Shown: piece after piece, positions 1 through 9,767 of the stretch
How the letters are laid out: every line of letters begins with the position of its first letter
How positions within the stretch are numbered: position 1 is the stretch's first letter
Source: Artemia franciscana
Taxonomy: Eukaryota > Arthropoda > Branchiopoda > Anostraca > Artemiidae
Direction of reading: 5' to 3'
DNA: 64,000 bases
Assembly: GCF_032884065.1 (NCBI RefSeq)
Contig: NC_088867.1
Span: 59,338,317-59,402,316 of the forward strand
Made by a program: the position numbers and the translations under genes
Notes under the pieces: model-generated
Seen by the model: the letters and a program-made list of their open reading frames with translations, nothing else
Told to the model about the DNA's origin: nothing
The model's database searches: none

Positions 1-449
1 ATCAACACTTTTAGAAATCATGAGCGCGTGCTACACATAATTAAATAATGCTAAAATAGCACTTTTGTATTATAGGTGGCAACCGTGCTATTTTCGTGCT
101 ATTTTATACTATTTGTTGAAAATCAACACTTTTAGAAATCATGAGCGCGTGCTACACATCATTAAATAATGCTAAAATAGCACTTTAGTGTTATAGGTGG
201 CAACCGTGCTATTTTCGTGCTATTTTATGCTATTTGTTGAAAATCAACACTTTTAGAAATCATGAGCGCGTACTACACGTCATTAAATAATGCTAAAATA
301 GCACTTTTGTATTATAGGTGGCAACCGTGCTATTTTCGTGCTATTTTATGCTATTTGTTGAAAACCAACACTTTTAGCAATCATGAGCGCGTGCTACACA
401 TCATTAAATCATGCTAAAATAGCACTTTTGTGTTATAGGTGGCAACCCT
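1..449. repeat. 121-bp tandem repeat, about 3.7 copies
   Basis: Units begin at 1, 122, 243 and 364, a constant 121-bp step, and differ at only a few positions. Each unit contains GAGCGCGT and several copies of the words TGCTATTTT and GCTAAAATAGC, which are near complements of each other and could pair. The array runs off the left edge, so its true length is unknown. No ORF is carried. Confidence 0.95.
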
Positions 450-1497
450 GAACATGTATACCCTGGTTTGGCGTAAGTTAGCAACGATGCTGAAGGTGTA
501 GTTCACATCAAGCTCTCGGTGTAAATTCTATTGTATTCATACAAGTCGTGACAGTCAAATGGTGATTGTCACACAAGAAAGCCTTTTAGCCTGACATTTT
601 TGGAAAATGAATACAATTCATATGAAAGCTGGTTCAAAATATTTTTCAGGTTAGGCACCAGAATAGTGCTGAAAAAGTCTGAAAGACTCGTATTACGCTT
701 TCTTAATTATTTGTGGGGGGTGAATCTTCCGTTTCGTCATTTAAATGGGAATGAGAGCCTATAAAATATATAAACCGAAGATATTATGTGTCTATACAAT
801 ACGCAGAGGTTTGGGCCACGATGGAGGATTGGGGGGGGGGGGGGGGTCAAAAGTGAAAAATGTTTTTAAGCATGCATTACTTGACGGTACTACTATTGCT
901 TGACGGTAGTCTAATTGTGAACCACTCAGCGTTTTGAAAATCAAACTTTACCATATACCCATGAAAGGCATACCTGAATACGGGGAATATAGTAGCCCTC
1001 TCAAAACAAGGTTCAAAGATCCGCCTGAATCACGCCAAAAAGAATAAAAAAAAAAATGCATAGCGCATGCGAAAGGCATACCTGAACACGGGGAATATAA
1101 TAGCCCTCTTCAAATAAGTTTCGTAAAACCCTCAGCCTTATGCCAGAGAATAAAAATTTTCACAAAATAATTTAAAAATTATGCCTTGGGAACGTTTTGA
1201 TGGACTGAACGAGACACGAGACAATAATTTATTGAAGAAGATTCGGAAAAAAAAGTGAGGAATATATGAAAAATGGGGAAATAGAAAGGAAAACATAAAA
1301 ATGTTGACATTTCAGGGAGAAGGGGCTGGGGGCCTTTTCCCAATCTCTTGAGACCACTCACTAGGCTTGGACTAGATGCGTATATATTGTTATAAAAAGA
1401 AAAGGTCCAGATGGCGGCACAGAGTAATTAAAATTCTAGAAAGGCCATCTATCCGTCACAGTTTTGAATTGGTTGTTAGAAGTAATATTTGTTTCAG
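450..1497. other. gene-free stretch with a ~45-bp duplication and a G16 run
   Basis: No coding signal is recognised. A segment of about 45 bp with the core GAAAGGCATACCTGA is present twice, at about 961-1005 and 1072-1116. A run of 16 G lies at 831-846. The short minus-strand ORF at 1179-1361 has no recognisable features. Confidence 0.6.
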
Positions 1498-1631
1498 GTC
1501 AACATTCCAATTGCTTGGAAAAGCGTGGTACAGGGTGTACTTTAGATGTGTGATGTCTGTGAAACCACCCAATTCAACTTTCACTGGGTATGTGGCAAAT
1601 GTGGCTTTGTTGCTTGTATTGACTGCTATAG
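1498..1631 (+). pseudogene. KDM3-family (JMJD1) zinc-finger exon with an in-frame stop
   Basis: The segment follows a TTTCAG acceptor and ends at a GTAATC donor. Its phase-0 translation has the cysteine pattern of the C2HC4 zinc finger N-terminal to the JmjC domain of KDM3 histone H3K9 demethylases: CDVC, then HWVCGKCGF, then CIDCYR. The family usually has VREMCDVC before the first pair; here the same place reads VL-stop-MCDVC, with TAG at 1543-1545. Either the exon is a dead copy, or it really starts at 1546 using TTTAG as acceptor, or the base is wrong. No other KDM3 exon was found in the window. The family assignment comes from remembered sequence. Confidence 0.7.
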
Positions 1632-3401
1632 GTAATCTTTGTTTTTACTTATTTAATTGTTTTGATGCCGATGTTAGTCGATTATTAAGATCTGAATGCT
1701 TCCCCTTTGTTAAACATTGTTGCATCTACGAAAGGTTTCACCAACAGAAGACTAAGTTATATTTATATACTATATTTTGTATTATTATATTTAAATATAT
1801 AATATATATATATGTATGCTATTATATTTATATTTTTTTATTTTATATTTATATTTTTATTATACTTAAGCTTATATTTTTATTTGTATTATTATGTTTA
1901 TATATTATATTTTTTATTATTATTTTCACTGATTCCTGATTTTGCTCCCAAATTCTGCTCCGTTTCTGAAAGACATGTTCCAATCTTATTGGGTGCGATT
2001 TTCCTAGAAAACTTAAGCCTCTTGTATAGTCTTTGTATCATTCTCTACGTTTTATCGCATATCCTCTCCTAATTTTGAACAGTTTTGCAAAACTTGATCA
2101 AGTTATGCTTCGTAAATTATGTTTCGATTTGATTTCGTCAAATCTTCATATTTAATTCAGATACTTTCCTCATGCAACAGACCTCACTCAGATGTCTTAA
2201 AAACAAAGGAGGGATCTACTTTCTAGACTCGTGTACAACAGGTTTCATGCGCCACTTTTAGCGTGAAGCTATTCAATGCCTGACACGAAGAGGGGTTGTT
2301 TGGTGGAATTGTATCACGCGCGGTGGAGCAGATTGGGATACCAAGTTGTAAACCAGGTGGCGAAGTGTCGGTGACTAGTCGGTAATTTTCACTATACACA
2401 AGAAACAGTATATTGGCCAGGGAGTTTTGCGTTGTGTATTTCCTACCTTTTATGCTTCTAACCTTCTGGGTTTGCCTCCACACTCTCATAAGCCCCTGAA
2501 CCCTTCAGTCCCCTCCAACTAACCAAAAAACTAAATATTTTATGGTTTCCCCTACAGACTACTATGCATTCATAGAATTACCTATTCATGTTTGTTGTTA
2601 CCCCCCCCCCCCCCAATAACTTCATGCGTACCTACCCCCAGATTGCTTAAGCCTTACAAGGTTAATGATACTGCCCTAGCATTATTTTCTGAAAAGAATT
2701 TTGGTTAATACGATTTAGATACACGTTTTCACTTTTCGGGCAATGCCCTTCTTAGGCACATAAAAAGGCCAATTATTTGCCTTTATTTTTCTTATTTCCC
2801 TGGTTTGGTGTTAATTAAATATTTATTTCTATTTGTAATTTTTTTTTGTAAATGCGATACAGAGGCAATGAAAACATTATTTTATTCCAGAAGGGAAAAT
2901 AAGAAAATACATGGAATGGAAGTTACAACCAATTGAAATAGAGATTTTACCAGAGATTAAAAGCAAAATCCTATCAACAAGGCCGTGTGCAGAGGGGGGG
3001 GGCTACCTAGCCAGAACTCAATCCGAAATTTTTTTTTTGACCAACTCGTAGAGGAAAAAGCAAAACACGTGTAAACATATTTTTTACAATTATTCTGAAG
3101 TTTTGGAAAGCCCCCTCCCCCCGAAAAACATCCTGGATAAGGCCTTGGCTATTGATATGTAAAACTATTGCAGCATCTGCAGTTGAAAAGTCGGGGTAGG
3201 GTACCAGAGGATTTTTTTTTCAGGCGAATGCTTAAAATCACTAAAAGTTCTTTTTCAAGTCAACTAAAGAAGTATTTAAAAACATTTTCTGGTGCTTGTA
3301 TGATATACCCCCTACCTAATATTCTTCTAATATGTTTCTCGGACGCTCAATCCTAATGAAACATACCAAAGTAAGATAAAAATATAATACTTCAAAAATA
3401 A
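1632..3401. other. gene-free, AT-rich stretch
   Basis: About 1745-1930 is low-complexity AT sequence that generates long but meaningless ORFs on the plus strand. A run of 14 C lies at 2601-2614. The 88-residue minus-strand ORF at 2223-2489 matches nothing I know. No exon, RNA gene or named element was recognised. Confidence 0.6.
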
Positions 3402-3583
3402 ATGTGGGTTATATATTGGTACATAAGGGGGGGGGGTATAGTATAGCGGGTCTTCATGCCCGATATTTTAGGTACAAATATTCTGCATATTATATAGTAA
3501 GAATTGTTTTCCAACTTCACACTGCCCAAATACTTTACCCCCACCCCTAATATGCAAATATGTAGCCCAAATTATATATTTTC
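3402..3583. repeat. poly-G foldback repeat, copy 1
   Basis: The left arm reads GGGTTATATATTGGTACATA followed by a G-run. The right arm (about 3530-3583) carries the complementary order: a C-rich run, then TAATATGCAAATATG, then TAGCCCAAATTATATATTTT. The two arms form an imperfect hairpin with a ~90-bp loop. The same arm sequence recurs at 3928-4150 and 47469-47580. Confidence 0.7.
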
Positions 3584-3927
3584 CATTTTTTCTGCCACCT
3601 CTTAGTCTTGTCTTACGCTAAGCTGAAAGAAACTAACAAAAAAGAACCGGTTCTATAATGTGTAAATGATGAACAACTTGAGTGGTAGGGGGTTTATCAT
3701 ACAAGTACCCATTTTCTTTATTTAAACCAACTCTGGTGTACTCTCTTTACTGGCTCCCTTTGTGCATCTCAAATGCATGGATTAATGATTATAAGAAATA
3801 TTTCGGTGCTTATCTCTTAAAGCCACCACACCTAAGAAGTGAAGTTAGGTTAGTCCTAAAGAAACATCTCTTAGCTTATAATATGCAGAATAGTTGTAGC
3901 TAGCACATTTTGCCTGTAGATCCACTA
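3584..3927. other. spacer between two foldback repeats
   Basis: No gene is recognised. A plus-strand ORF at 3682-3903 has no recognisable domain. A reversed ATATGCAGAATAGTTG word near 3880 resembles the loop sequence of the flanking foldback repeats, so the stretch is probably part of the same repeat complex. Confidence 0.4.
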
Positions 3928-4150
3928 TAACTTACCCCTAACCCCCCCCCCCTCTAATGCACAAATATATAGCCCAAAATATATATTTTCTAGATATTCT
4001 CGCAATGCGTTTCAACCCATGGACCTGTCAATTAAATCAATAGTGAGAAACAAAAGCTGGAAAAACAAGTTACGGGTGGGAAAATGCATTGAAAATATTT
4101 TGTTTGGACTATATATTTCCACATGGGGGGGGGGGGGGTAAAGTATGACG
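3928..4150. repeat. poly-G foldback repeat, copy 2, arms in opposite order
   Basis: The C-rich arm comes first (about 3928-3990, with TATAGCCCAAAATATATATT) and the G-rich arm second (about 4092-4150, with GGACTATATATTTCCACATG and a G14 run). This is the reverse of copy 1. The sequence after the G-run, TAAAGTATGACGGGTCTGCA, matches the loop of copy 1. Confidence 0.65.
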
Positions 4151-4197
4151 GGTCTGCATGCAAAATGTAATTAGCCAGAATTAGTCTGCATATTACG

Positions 4198-4489
4198 AAG
4201 TTGTATCGCGAAGACGAGACAATACAGGTTTTCACTATGCTGGTACTAGACAATTAGCTTCGGCTCGGTGGAAAAATACACTGTAACTATATTTTACTTA
4301 AATATTTAGTTGGCATTTTGGTTAGGTTAGGTTAAGCTCGTTTAGGTTAGGTATTTAATATAATTTACTCTTGGCGGCCCCCTTCCATAATATTTTTTTT
4401 TGTAGTTTCCATAGCCAAAGCTAATTATCTGGTATTAACACCGTGAAAAACGGGTAATGTCTCATGTTCGCGATACAAGTTCTCGAGTG
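4198..4489. repeat. inverted pair of a ~150-bp dispersed repeat with TTAGG-like runs
   Basis: A plus-oriented copy (4198-4345) begins with GTTGTATCGCG and ends in GGTTAGGTTAGGTTA. A minus-oriented copy (about 4400-4489) carries the reverse complement of the same start (CGCGATACAAG). A third, plus-oriented copy lies at 7634-7785, just past the long ORF. The pair could fold back on itself. Function is unknown. Confidence 0.7.
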
Positions 4490-5610
4490 TCTTTCTCGTA
4501 ATAATACGTAAGTACCGTTTCTATATGCATCCAAAATTGGCGCAAAAAAATCACTAGAATCTGAAGATTTTTATTTTCACCTGGTGGCAGCCCTGCTAAA
4601 AACTGAGACTTGTTAACACTCAGAGCAAGGTTATTCGCTTCAAAATATGTTTAATAAGCTGTATCAGGCTTTAATGTTTACTTTCTATCTGACACAACTG
4701 TTTGATGATACTTAGTACACTCTAATGAGAGCATTTGCAACGTGAATTGGATTAACATCTTGTTGCAAAGTTTATAGGTATCCAGACCTTGGATCAATCC
4801 AGATCTTGGATGAATCTAAGGAGACATGGACTACTTTACATAGACCTTAATTTATCTTTTATTGTTCAGCATAAGTCATTAGCATTAACAAAATAGAGCA
4901 AAGGACCAAGGATTGAACCTTGTTGAATTCTAAATTACATATCTGTCTTAAAATCATACCCTGCATCAAAGAAAAATTGGATACACAGTGGAAAATAAAC
5001 TAGAGGAAATACAGATTAACAAAACAGAAGCATTTGTTTTCAAAATATCAATTGAGAAATATCAAATTGACGTAAATGTGAAAAAATTCTGTTTTTTTTT
5101 TAATTTTTAGAGTTTTTGTTTTCATATGTTCCGAAACGAAAAGTTTTTATCCAAAATAACTCGGGTTTTCGATCAAATTGATAGTGTATTTTTGAAAATC
5201 AAAATACTAGTAGCGTGGCCAAAGAAAATTAACTTCATGTGGCAATAGGCTTATCTACCTTGATACCACTCACCAACTGTACACAGGATGTTAATACAAT
5301 ATTCATGGATTAATGTTTTTTCCTTTTTTGATAAAGGAAAGTTTCGTGTAAATATATGAACTAGAAATCAAGTACCTAGTTGGGACATGGAAACAAATAA
5401 GGTGAAGGGAGGGGACACGAGGCAACCTAAGGCCCAGAAATAAAGAAAAAAAAGAGAAAAGAAATGGCACAAATCGTAGATTCAGAATTTGTTTGAGGGA
5501 GGGAAACGCGGTTCCACCACTCCCTTTCTTGTGTTCCTACTTGGCATGATGCCTTACATTCATTTCTATGACCTAAGTTTTTACAACATTGTCATTGCAC
5601 AGAGCACTTT
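4490..5610. other. gene-free stretch upstream of the long ORF
   Basis: No exon, repeat family or RNA gene was recognised. Local A/T runs are common. The last 120 bases before the ORF hold the promoter-like elements listed separately. Confidence 0.5.
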
Positions 5611-5615
5611 CAAAA

Positions 5616-5693
5616 TGACGTCATTATACCTAGTTGAATATTTGTAATGATGTGATCAGAGATGCAACTATGACGTCATTTACCACTTATAAG
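5616..5693 (+). promoter_or_regulatory. two CRE palindromes and a TATA-like box before the long ORF
   Basis: TGACGTCA, the full palindromic cAMP-response element bound by CREB/CREM/ATF factors, occurs at 5616-5623 and again at 5671-5678. TTATAAG at 5687-5693 lies 36 bases before the ATG at 5729, so transcription would start close to the ATG and leave a very short leader. The sites are seen directly; promoter function is inferred. Confidence 0.55.
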
Positions 5694-5728
5694 GAGGTGT
5701 TATCTCTGAAAATCAACATTTCAATATA

Positions 5729-7441
5729 ATGAATCCAACCAAGAACTTATGTGAATTGAGGCCTCAAAGGCAATCGTCATTTTCTGACAACTTAAAAAAT
5801 ACATGGGAGAACAAGCCAGTAATTTGGTCAGCCCTTCCTAGTTTTATGCTTGAAGATGAAAACAAGGAACGTTTCAATGAAGAAGAAGAAGATGTAAATG
5901 CACAAGTAAATTTTTTTACTGAAATTTACGAAGAATATGATGGAAAAGTAACAAAGGAGGTTAGTGATAAACCAAAACATGAGGAAGCACTAAAATCGTA
6001 CAAAAATCCTGGCTCTTCAAAAAAAGCACCTGAAGTATGTAAGACTGAAATCATTGCTGATGACCCGTTTTATCCTGCGTTTATGTTAGCATTTGACAAG
6101 GAGAACAAAAAAAAACAGACGCAGATAGAGATTAGCGCCGATATTTCTAATAATAAGGGAGTAAGTCCGAATAATAAAAGCAACCATCATTTGTATTTAT
6201 CACTTTCTGAGAACCAAGGGGTTTTAGCTAGTGAAGCCACTTTAGTGACTAGTGAAGACAATGCAAAATCCATGACAGGTACCGACTTGCAAGAATCTTT
6301 AATCAATTCAGACACTTCTGATCAGCTGTTGAAAATAAGGGATGATGACAATGGCAAAGAAAACATAGTTTCAGAGGAAAAACTACAGAGAGGAGAAAGG
6401 ACAGCAAAGAAAAAGAAGAGCGATGGAATGACAGGCGTGAAATTAGTTTCTGAGAAATCACTTTCTGAGAACCAAGGAGTTTTAGCCAGTGAAGCCACTT
6501 TAGCGACTAGTGAAGACAATACACAAACCATGACAGGTAGCGACTTGCAAGAATATTTAATCAATTCAGACACTTCTGCTCAGCTGTCAAAAATAAGGCA
6601 TGATGACAATGGCAAAGAAAATATAGTTTCAGAGAAAAAACTGCAGCGAGAAGAAAGGACGGCAAAGAAGAAGAGCGACATAGATGAGTCTGGACTGACA
6701 GGTTTGAAATTAGTTAAAAATTGTGAGGCTGAACAGGTTCAAATAAATGATGAACCCAACATGGAATTGGCGAAAAAAGTTTGCTCTGCAGATCTAACCT
6801 ATGTGAGAAATATATGGCAGTCAGAAATAGAAGGTGCATATTGTCAAGAGAATGTAGTTTATGAAGATGACAAAAAAACAAAAGACGCTCCAACGACTGC
6901 CAATAAAAAAGGAGATATCCCTATCCATGTAGAAGGGACCAAAATAAAATCGCAGCCAGTACTTCTTGGTGCTTTGGAAGAAGAAAATGATCTTTTTGGT
7001 CTTCAAAAGCAGATGTTACAAGAAAAGCCTTCCAGCTCAGAAGACACACTAACAGACAACAGTGACAGTGCTCATAATGGAAAATATCAGTATTCAGTGT
7101 GGTCTCGGTTTAAAATATATTTAACAGACAAGCTAGGGAGTAGTATACTGGCAGAAAATCGGTCTGGTAAAGTAAAAGGAGGAAAGAGTGATGATGGAAA
7201 GTCATCTTCGAACAGAGAAGAAATTCCTACTCAAGAACTAGGGTTAGGAGCCAACTATGACAATACATTTTTTCCTAAGTCTATTGGAAATGAGTCAAAA
7301 CGAAATGAAGTGTGCGACCGATTACTTTCCATTATTAATAGTTGTAAATCAGCTGCAAGTAATAAACAACTGACCATTGGTGGAGCTGCTGGTTTGGTTA
7401 TCCTATCAGCTCTTGTTTACAAGAGAATTCGAAAGAATTAA
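5729..7441 (+). CDS. uncharacterised 570-residue acidic protein with a C-terminal membrane anchor
   Basis: This is the longest clean ORF outside mobile elements and it has no intron. The chain is hydrophilic and rich in E, D, K and S, so it is probably largely disordered and cytosolic. Residues about 158-243 and 244-330 are two copies of an 86-residue repeat (258 bp in DNA) starting with SLSENQGVLASEATL. A single hydrophobic stretch at about 547-564 (GGAAGLVILSALVY) is followed only by KRIRKN, the layout of tail-anchored proteins; the short anchor and basic tail favour the mitochondrial outer membrane, which is inference. The ATG is chosen because it follows the promoter motifs closely. It shows no similarity I know to a transposase or RT. 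It could be a lineage-specific gene or a retrogene. Confidence 0.7.
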   Translation: MNPTKNLCELRPQRQSSFSDNLKNTWENKPVIWSALPSFMLEDENKERFNEEEEDVNAQVNFFTEIYEEYDGKVTKEVSDKPKHEEALKSYKNPGSSKKAPEVCKTEIIADDPFYPAFMLAFDKENKKKQTQIEISADISNNKGVSPNNKSNHHLYLSLSENQGVLASEATLVTSEDNAKSMTGTDLQESLINSDTSDQLLKIRDDDNGKENIVSEEKLQRGERTAKKKKSDGMTGVKLVSEKSLSENQGVLASEATLATSEDNTQTMTGSDLQEYLINSDTSAQLSKIRHDDNGKENIVSEKKLQREERTAKKKSDIDESGLTGLKLVKNCEAEQVQINDEPNMELAKKVCSADLTYVRNIWQSEIEGAYCQENVVYEDDKKTKDAPTTANKKGDIPIHVEGTKIKSQPVLLGALEEENDLFGLQKQMLQEKPSSSEDTLTDNSDSAHNGKYQYSVWSRFKIYLTDKLGSSILAENRSGKVKGGKSDDGKSSSNREEIPTQELGLGANYDNTFFPKSIGNESKRNEVCDRLLSIINSCKSAASNKQLTIGGAAGLVILSALVYKRIRKN

Positions 7442-7460
7442 GCAGAATCAGATCAGCACC

Positions 7461-7561
7461 AATAAAAAAGGAAACAGAAGGTATTATATGCAACTGTGCC
7501 AGAGATGGATATACGATGGATATAATCAAAGCACGTTTTGCTATGACGAGAGCATAATAAA
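7461..7561 (+). terminator. candidate poly(A) signals of the long ORF
   Basis: AATAAA occurs 20 bases after the stop codon (7461-7466) and again at 7556-7561. Either could direct 3' end formation of a compact intronless transcript. Confidence 0.45.
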
Positions 7562-7633
7562 GTTTGAATGTAAATTTATTTATAAGGTTTCTAATAAAAG
7601 TTTCTATGGTACTTATGTATTATATGAAAAACA

Positions 7634-7785
7634 CACTCGAGAAGTTGTATCGCGAGCATGAGACGTTACCCGTTTTTCACGGTGTTAGTACCGGACAATT
7701 AGCTTCGGTCCGGATGAAAAATACATTGTAGCAATATTTTAATTCGATATTTAGTTAGTATTTTGGTTAGGTTAGGTTAGTTTAG
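7634..7785 (+). repeat. third copy of the ~150-bp dispersed repeat
   Basis: It starts ACTCGAGAAGTTGTATCGCG and ends in GGTTAGGTTAGGTTAG. It matches the copy at 4198-4345 in the same orientation and the copy at 4400-4489 in the opposite one. With those it brackets the long ORF. The region from 7786 to 8112 holds a G-run and nothing else recognised. Confidence 0.7.
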
Positions 7786-8112
7786 GTTACGTAACTTTAT
7801 GCACAGTGGAATAAACCTTTTTTTTTGGGGGGGGGGGGGATGGGTAAAATAAAAAGAAGATTTCAGGAAGGATCTTTCCCCTTCCACCCTGTTTACTTTC
7901 CTGAGACTGGTTCTTATTATTGTCAGATTCCTGACATTGATTAACTAATTTTGAGCATTCAACATTTTAAAGTGATTTCAAAGATTCTGGGATAGATGGA
8001 GAAGAATTACGACCAATCAGTCCTTCAAACATATCATGGATTTTGAAGGGGCTAGGAGGGGGAGCAATTGACCCCCTCCTTAGACTTAGAAAAATCCCTT
8101 CTTATTCCTATT

Positions 8113-8412
8113 AAATAAAAAAAAACAAGTTTTTTTTTACTGCAAGTAAGGAGCGACATTAAAACTTAAAACGTACAGAAATTACTCCGTTTATGAAAGA
8201 GGTTGTCCCCTCCGCAACGCCTCGCTCTTTACGCTAAAGTTTGACTTGGTCACAGCTCTACTTTTTAAAATAATAAAAAAAAACTTTAGCATAAAGAGCT
8301 AGACATTGCGGAGGGGACAACCTCTTTCATATGCGGAGTAATTTCTGTTCGTTTTAAGTTTTAACATGGCTCCTTACTTGAAGTTAGAAAAACTTGTTTT
8401 TTTTTTATTTAA
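8113..8412. repeat. 300-bp foldback at the left end of the element
   Basis: Two ~130-bp arms (8113-8243 and 8282-8412) are near-perfect inverted repeats around a ~38-bp AT-rich centre. Both arms carry the word GTTGTCCCCTCC or its complement. In the other copy the same arms lie ~1.7 kb apart, at 60034-60180 and 61900-62035. Confidence 0.9.
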
Positions 8413-8648
8413 TTTCATGTTTCATGTCAATTTCATGTTAATGCATGTTTCAATTTTGGCTCACCGCATATGAATAATTAAAACGAAATTTACATATTAA
8501 TTTTTTTGACTAATGGCTTTCACATATTTTTGTCTGGACGATTTTGATAAAAAGGGGGTGGGGGAGGAGGCCTAGTTGCCCTCCAATTTTTGGTAACTTA
8601 AAAAGGCAACTGGAATTTTCTAGTTTTTTTACGAACGTTTTTATTAGT

Positions 8649-9756
8649 CAAATCTGAGTCAAAAGTAGCTCTTTAGCGGATCTAGAGTTGACTGGCCTAC
8701 CCGAGAAATATTGTAGACTTCTCAAGGCGCTGCACCATGGGACGGAGAGCTGTGTACAAGTAAATGGTCGGCGCAGCCCGTTCTTTCAAATTATGACGAG
8801 GGTGCGCCAAGGATGCCCAGTGGCCACAGAGCTCTTCAATGTCATCATAGATTACGTTATGACAAAAACCACTTCACGTCTCAGCTTTGGGCTCAAATTC
8901 GGAGATCATACCACCACAGATGTTGATTTTGCCGATGACTTGGCCATTCTGGCGGACTCCATGGAGCAGCTGCTGGAAGCGCTCCGAATTCTGCGAGAAG
9001 AGGCTAACAAAGTAGGACTGCATATAAACTAGAGCAAAACTAAAATTATGGTCATAGACCCATTTTCTCCTGCTGTTAACTCTCCAGTTAGCCTGAACAG
9101 CACCACTAGCATCGAGGTTGTTAAAGACTTCACCTACCTGGGCTCCGTAATTTCTTCAAATGGCTCACTTCTCCCCGAGCTGCAGGCGAGATTATCTAAA
9201 GCGTCTTCTGTCATGGGTAGACTGAATCGTCACCTCCGGCGAAAACCAGACATCAGTCGCACAAAGAAACTGCAGATCTTCAACGCTCTAGTCGGCTCTG
9301 TGATGCTTTACGGAGCTGAGACATGGCAAGCATCAGCTGCAACCCTCAAGAAAATCGACGTATTTCATGCAAAGAGCCTGAGGAGGATTGGGGGCCTACG
9401 ATGGTCCGACTTCGTCAGCAATGAGAAGCTTCTGCAGCTCACAAAGCAGTCTTGGTTTTTGACTCAAGCAGCCGAGAGGACCTTACGATGGTTCGGGCAT
9501 CTGCTTCGAATGCCACCACATCTACCCGCAAAGATGATCTATGACTTCGACCCTATCAAATTTGGTTGGAAGCGACCTCGTGGCCGACCGAAGAAACGTT
9601 GGTCCGACAGCCTGTCCGAGTTCTTGACGATGGCAAACATCAGACAGGATGAAGAGCAAATACTCGCCATGGACCGAGTGGATGGAGGAGGCAGACGTCA
9701 CTCTCTACGCCGAGCAGTGCCCGGCAGGAGACTTAAGTCTAGTATGTCAAAGTCAA
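8649..9756 (+). mobile_element. 5'-truncated LINE nested in the element, with 12-bp target-site duplication
   Basis: GTTTTTATTAGT flanks the insert at 8637-8648 and 9757-9768. The paralogous element at 62240-62320 is continuous across this point, so it represents the empty site. The insert has almost no 3' UTR and ends in a short GTCAAAGTCAA tail, as RTE-type LINEs often do. Confidence 0.9.
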
Positions 9757-9767
9757 GTTTTTATTAG
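8688..9767 (+). pseudogene. RTE-like reverse transcriptase, C-terminal half, one stop codon
   Basis: The frame runs from the RT palm to the element end. It includes VRQGCPVATELFN, the catalytic FADD box, the thumb segment FTYLGSVIS, ALVGSVMLYGAETW, and the RWFGHLLR tail motif. A single TAG at 9030-9032 interrupts it in GLHIN-stop-SKTKI, where the family has tryptophan (TGG to TAG). Codons on both sides are in the same frame. The N-terminal endonuclease and RT fingers are missing through 5' truncation. The stop codon printed at the end lies in the duplicated target. Confidence 0.85.

Noticed and set aside
1376..1939. 187-codon plus-strand ORF
   Set aside because: Its second half is AT-rich low complexity. 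It overlaps, in another frame, the KDM3 zinc-finger exon, which has clear homology.
4317..4345. Interstitial telomere from TTAGG repeats
   Set aside because: Only two to three units, embedded in a dispersed repeat present elsewhere; too short for a telomeric relic.
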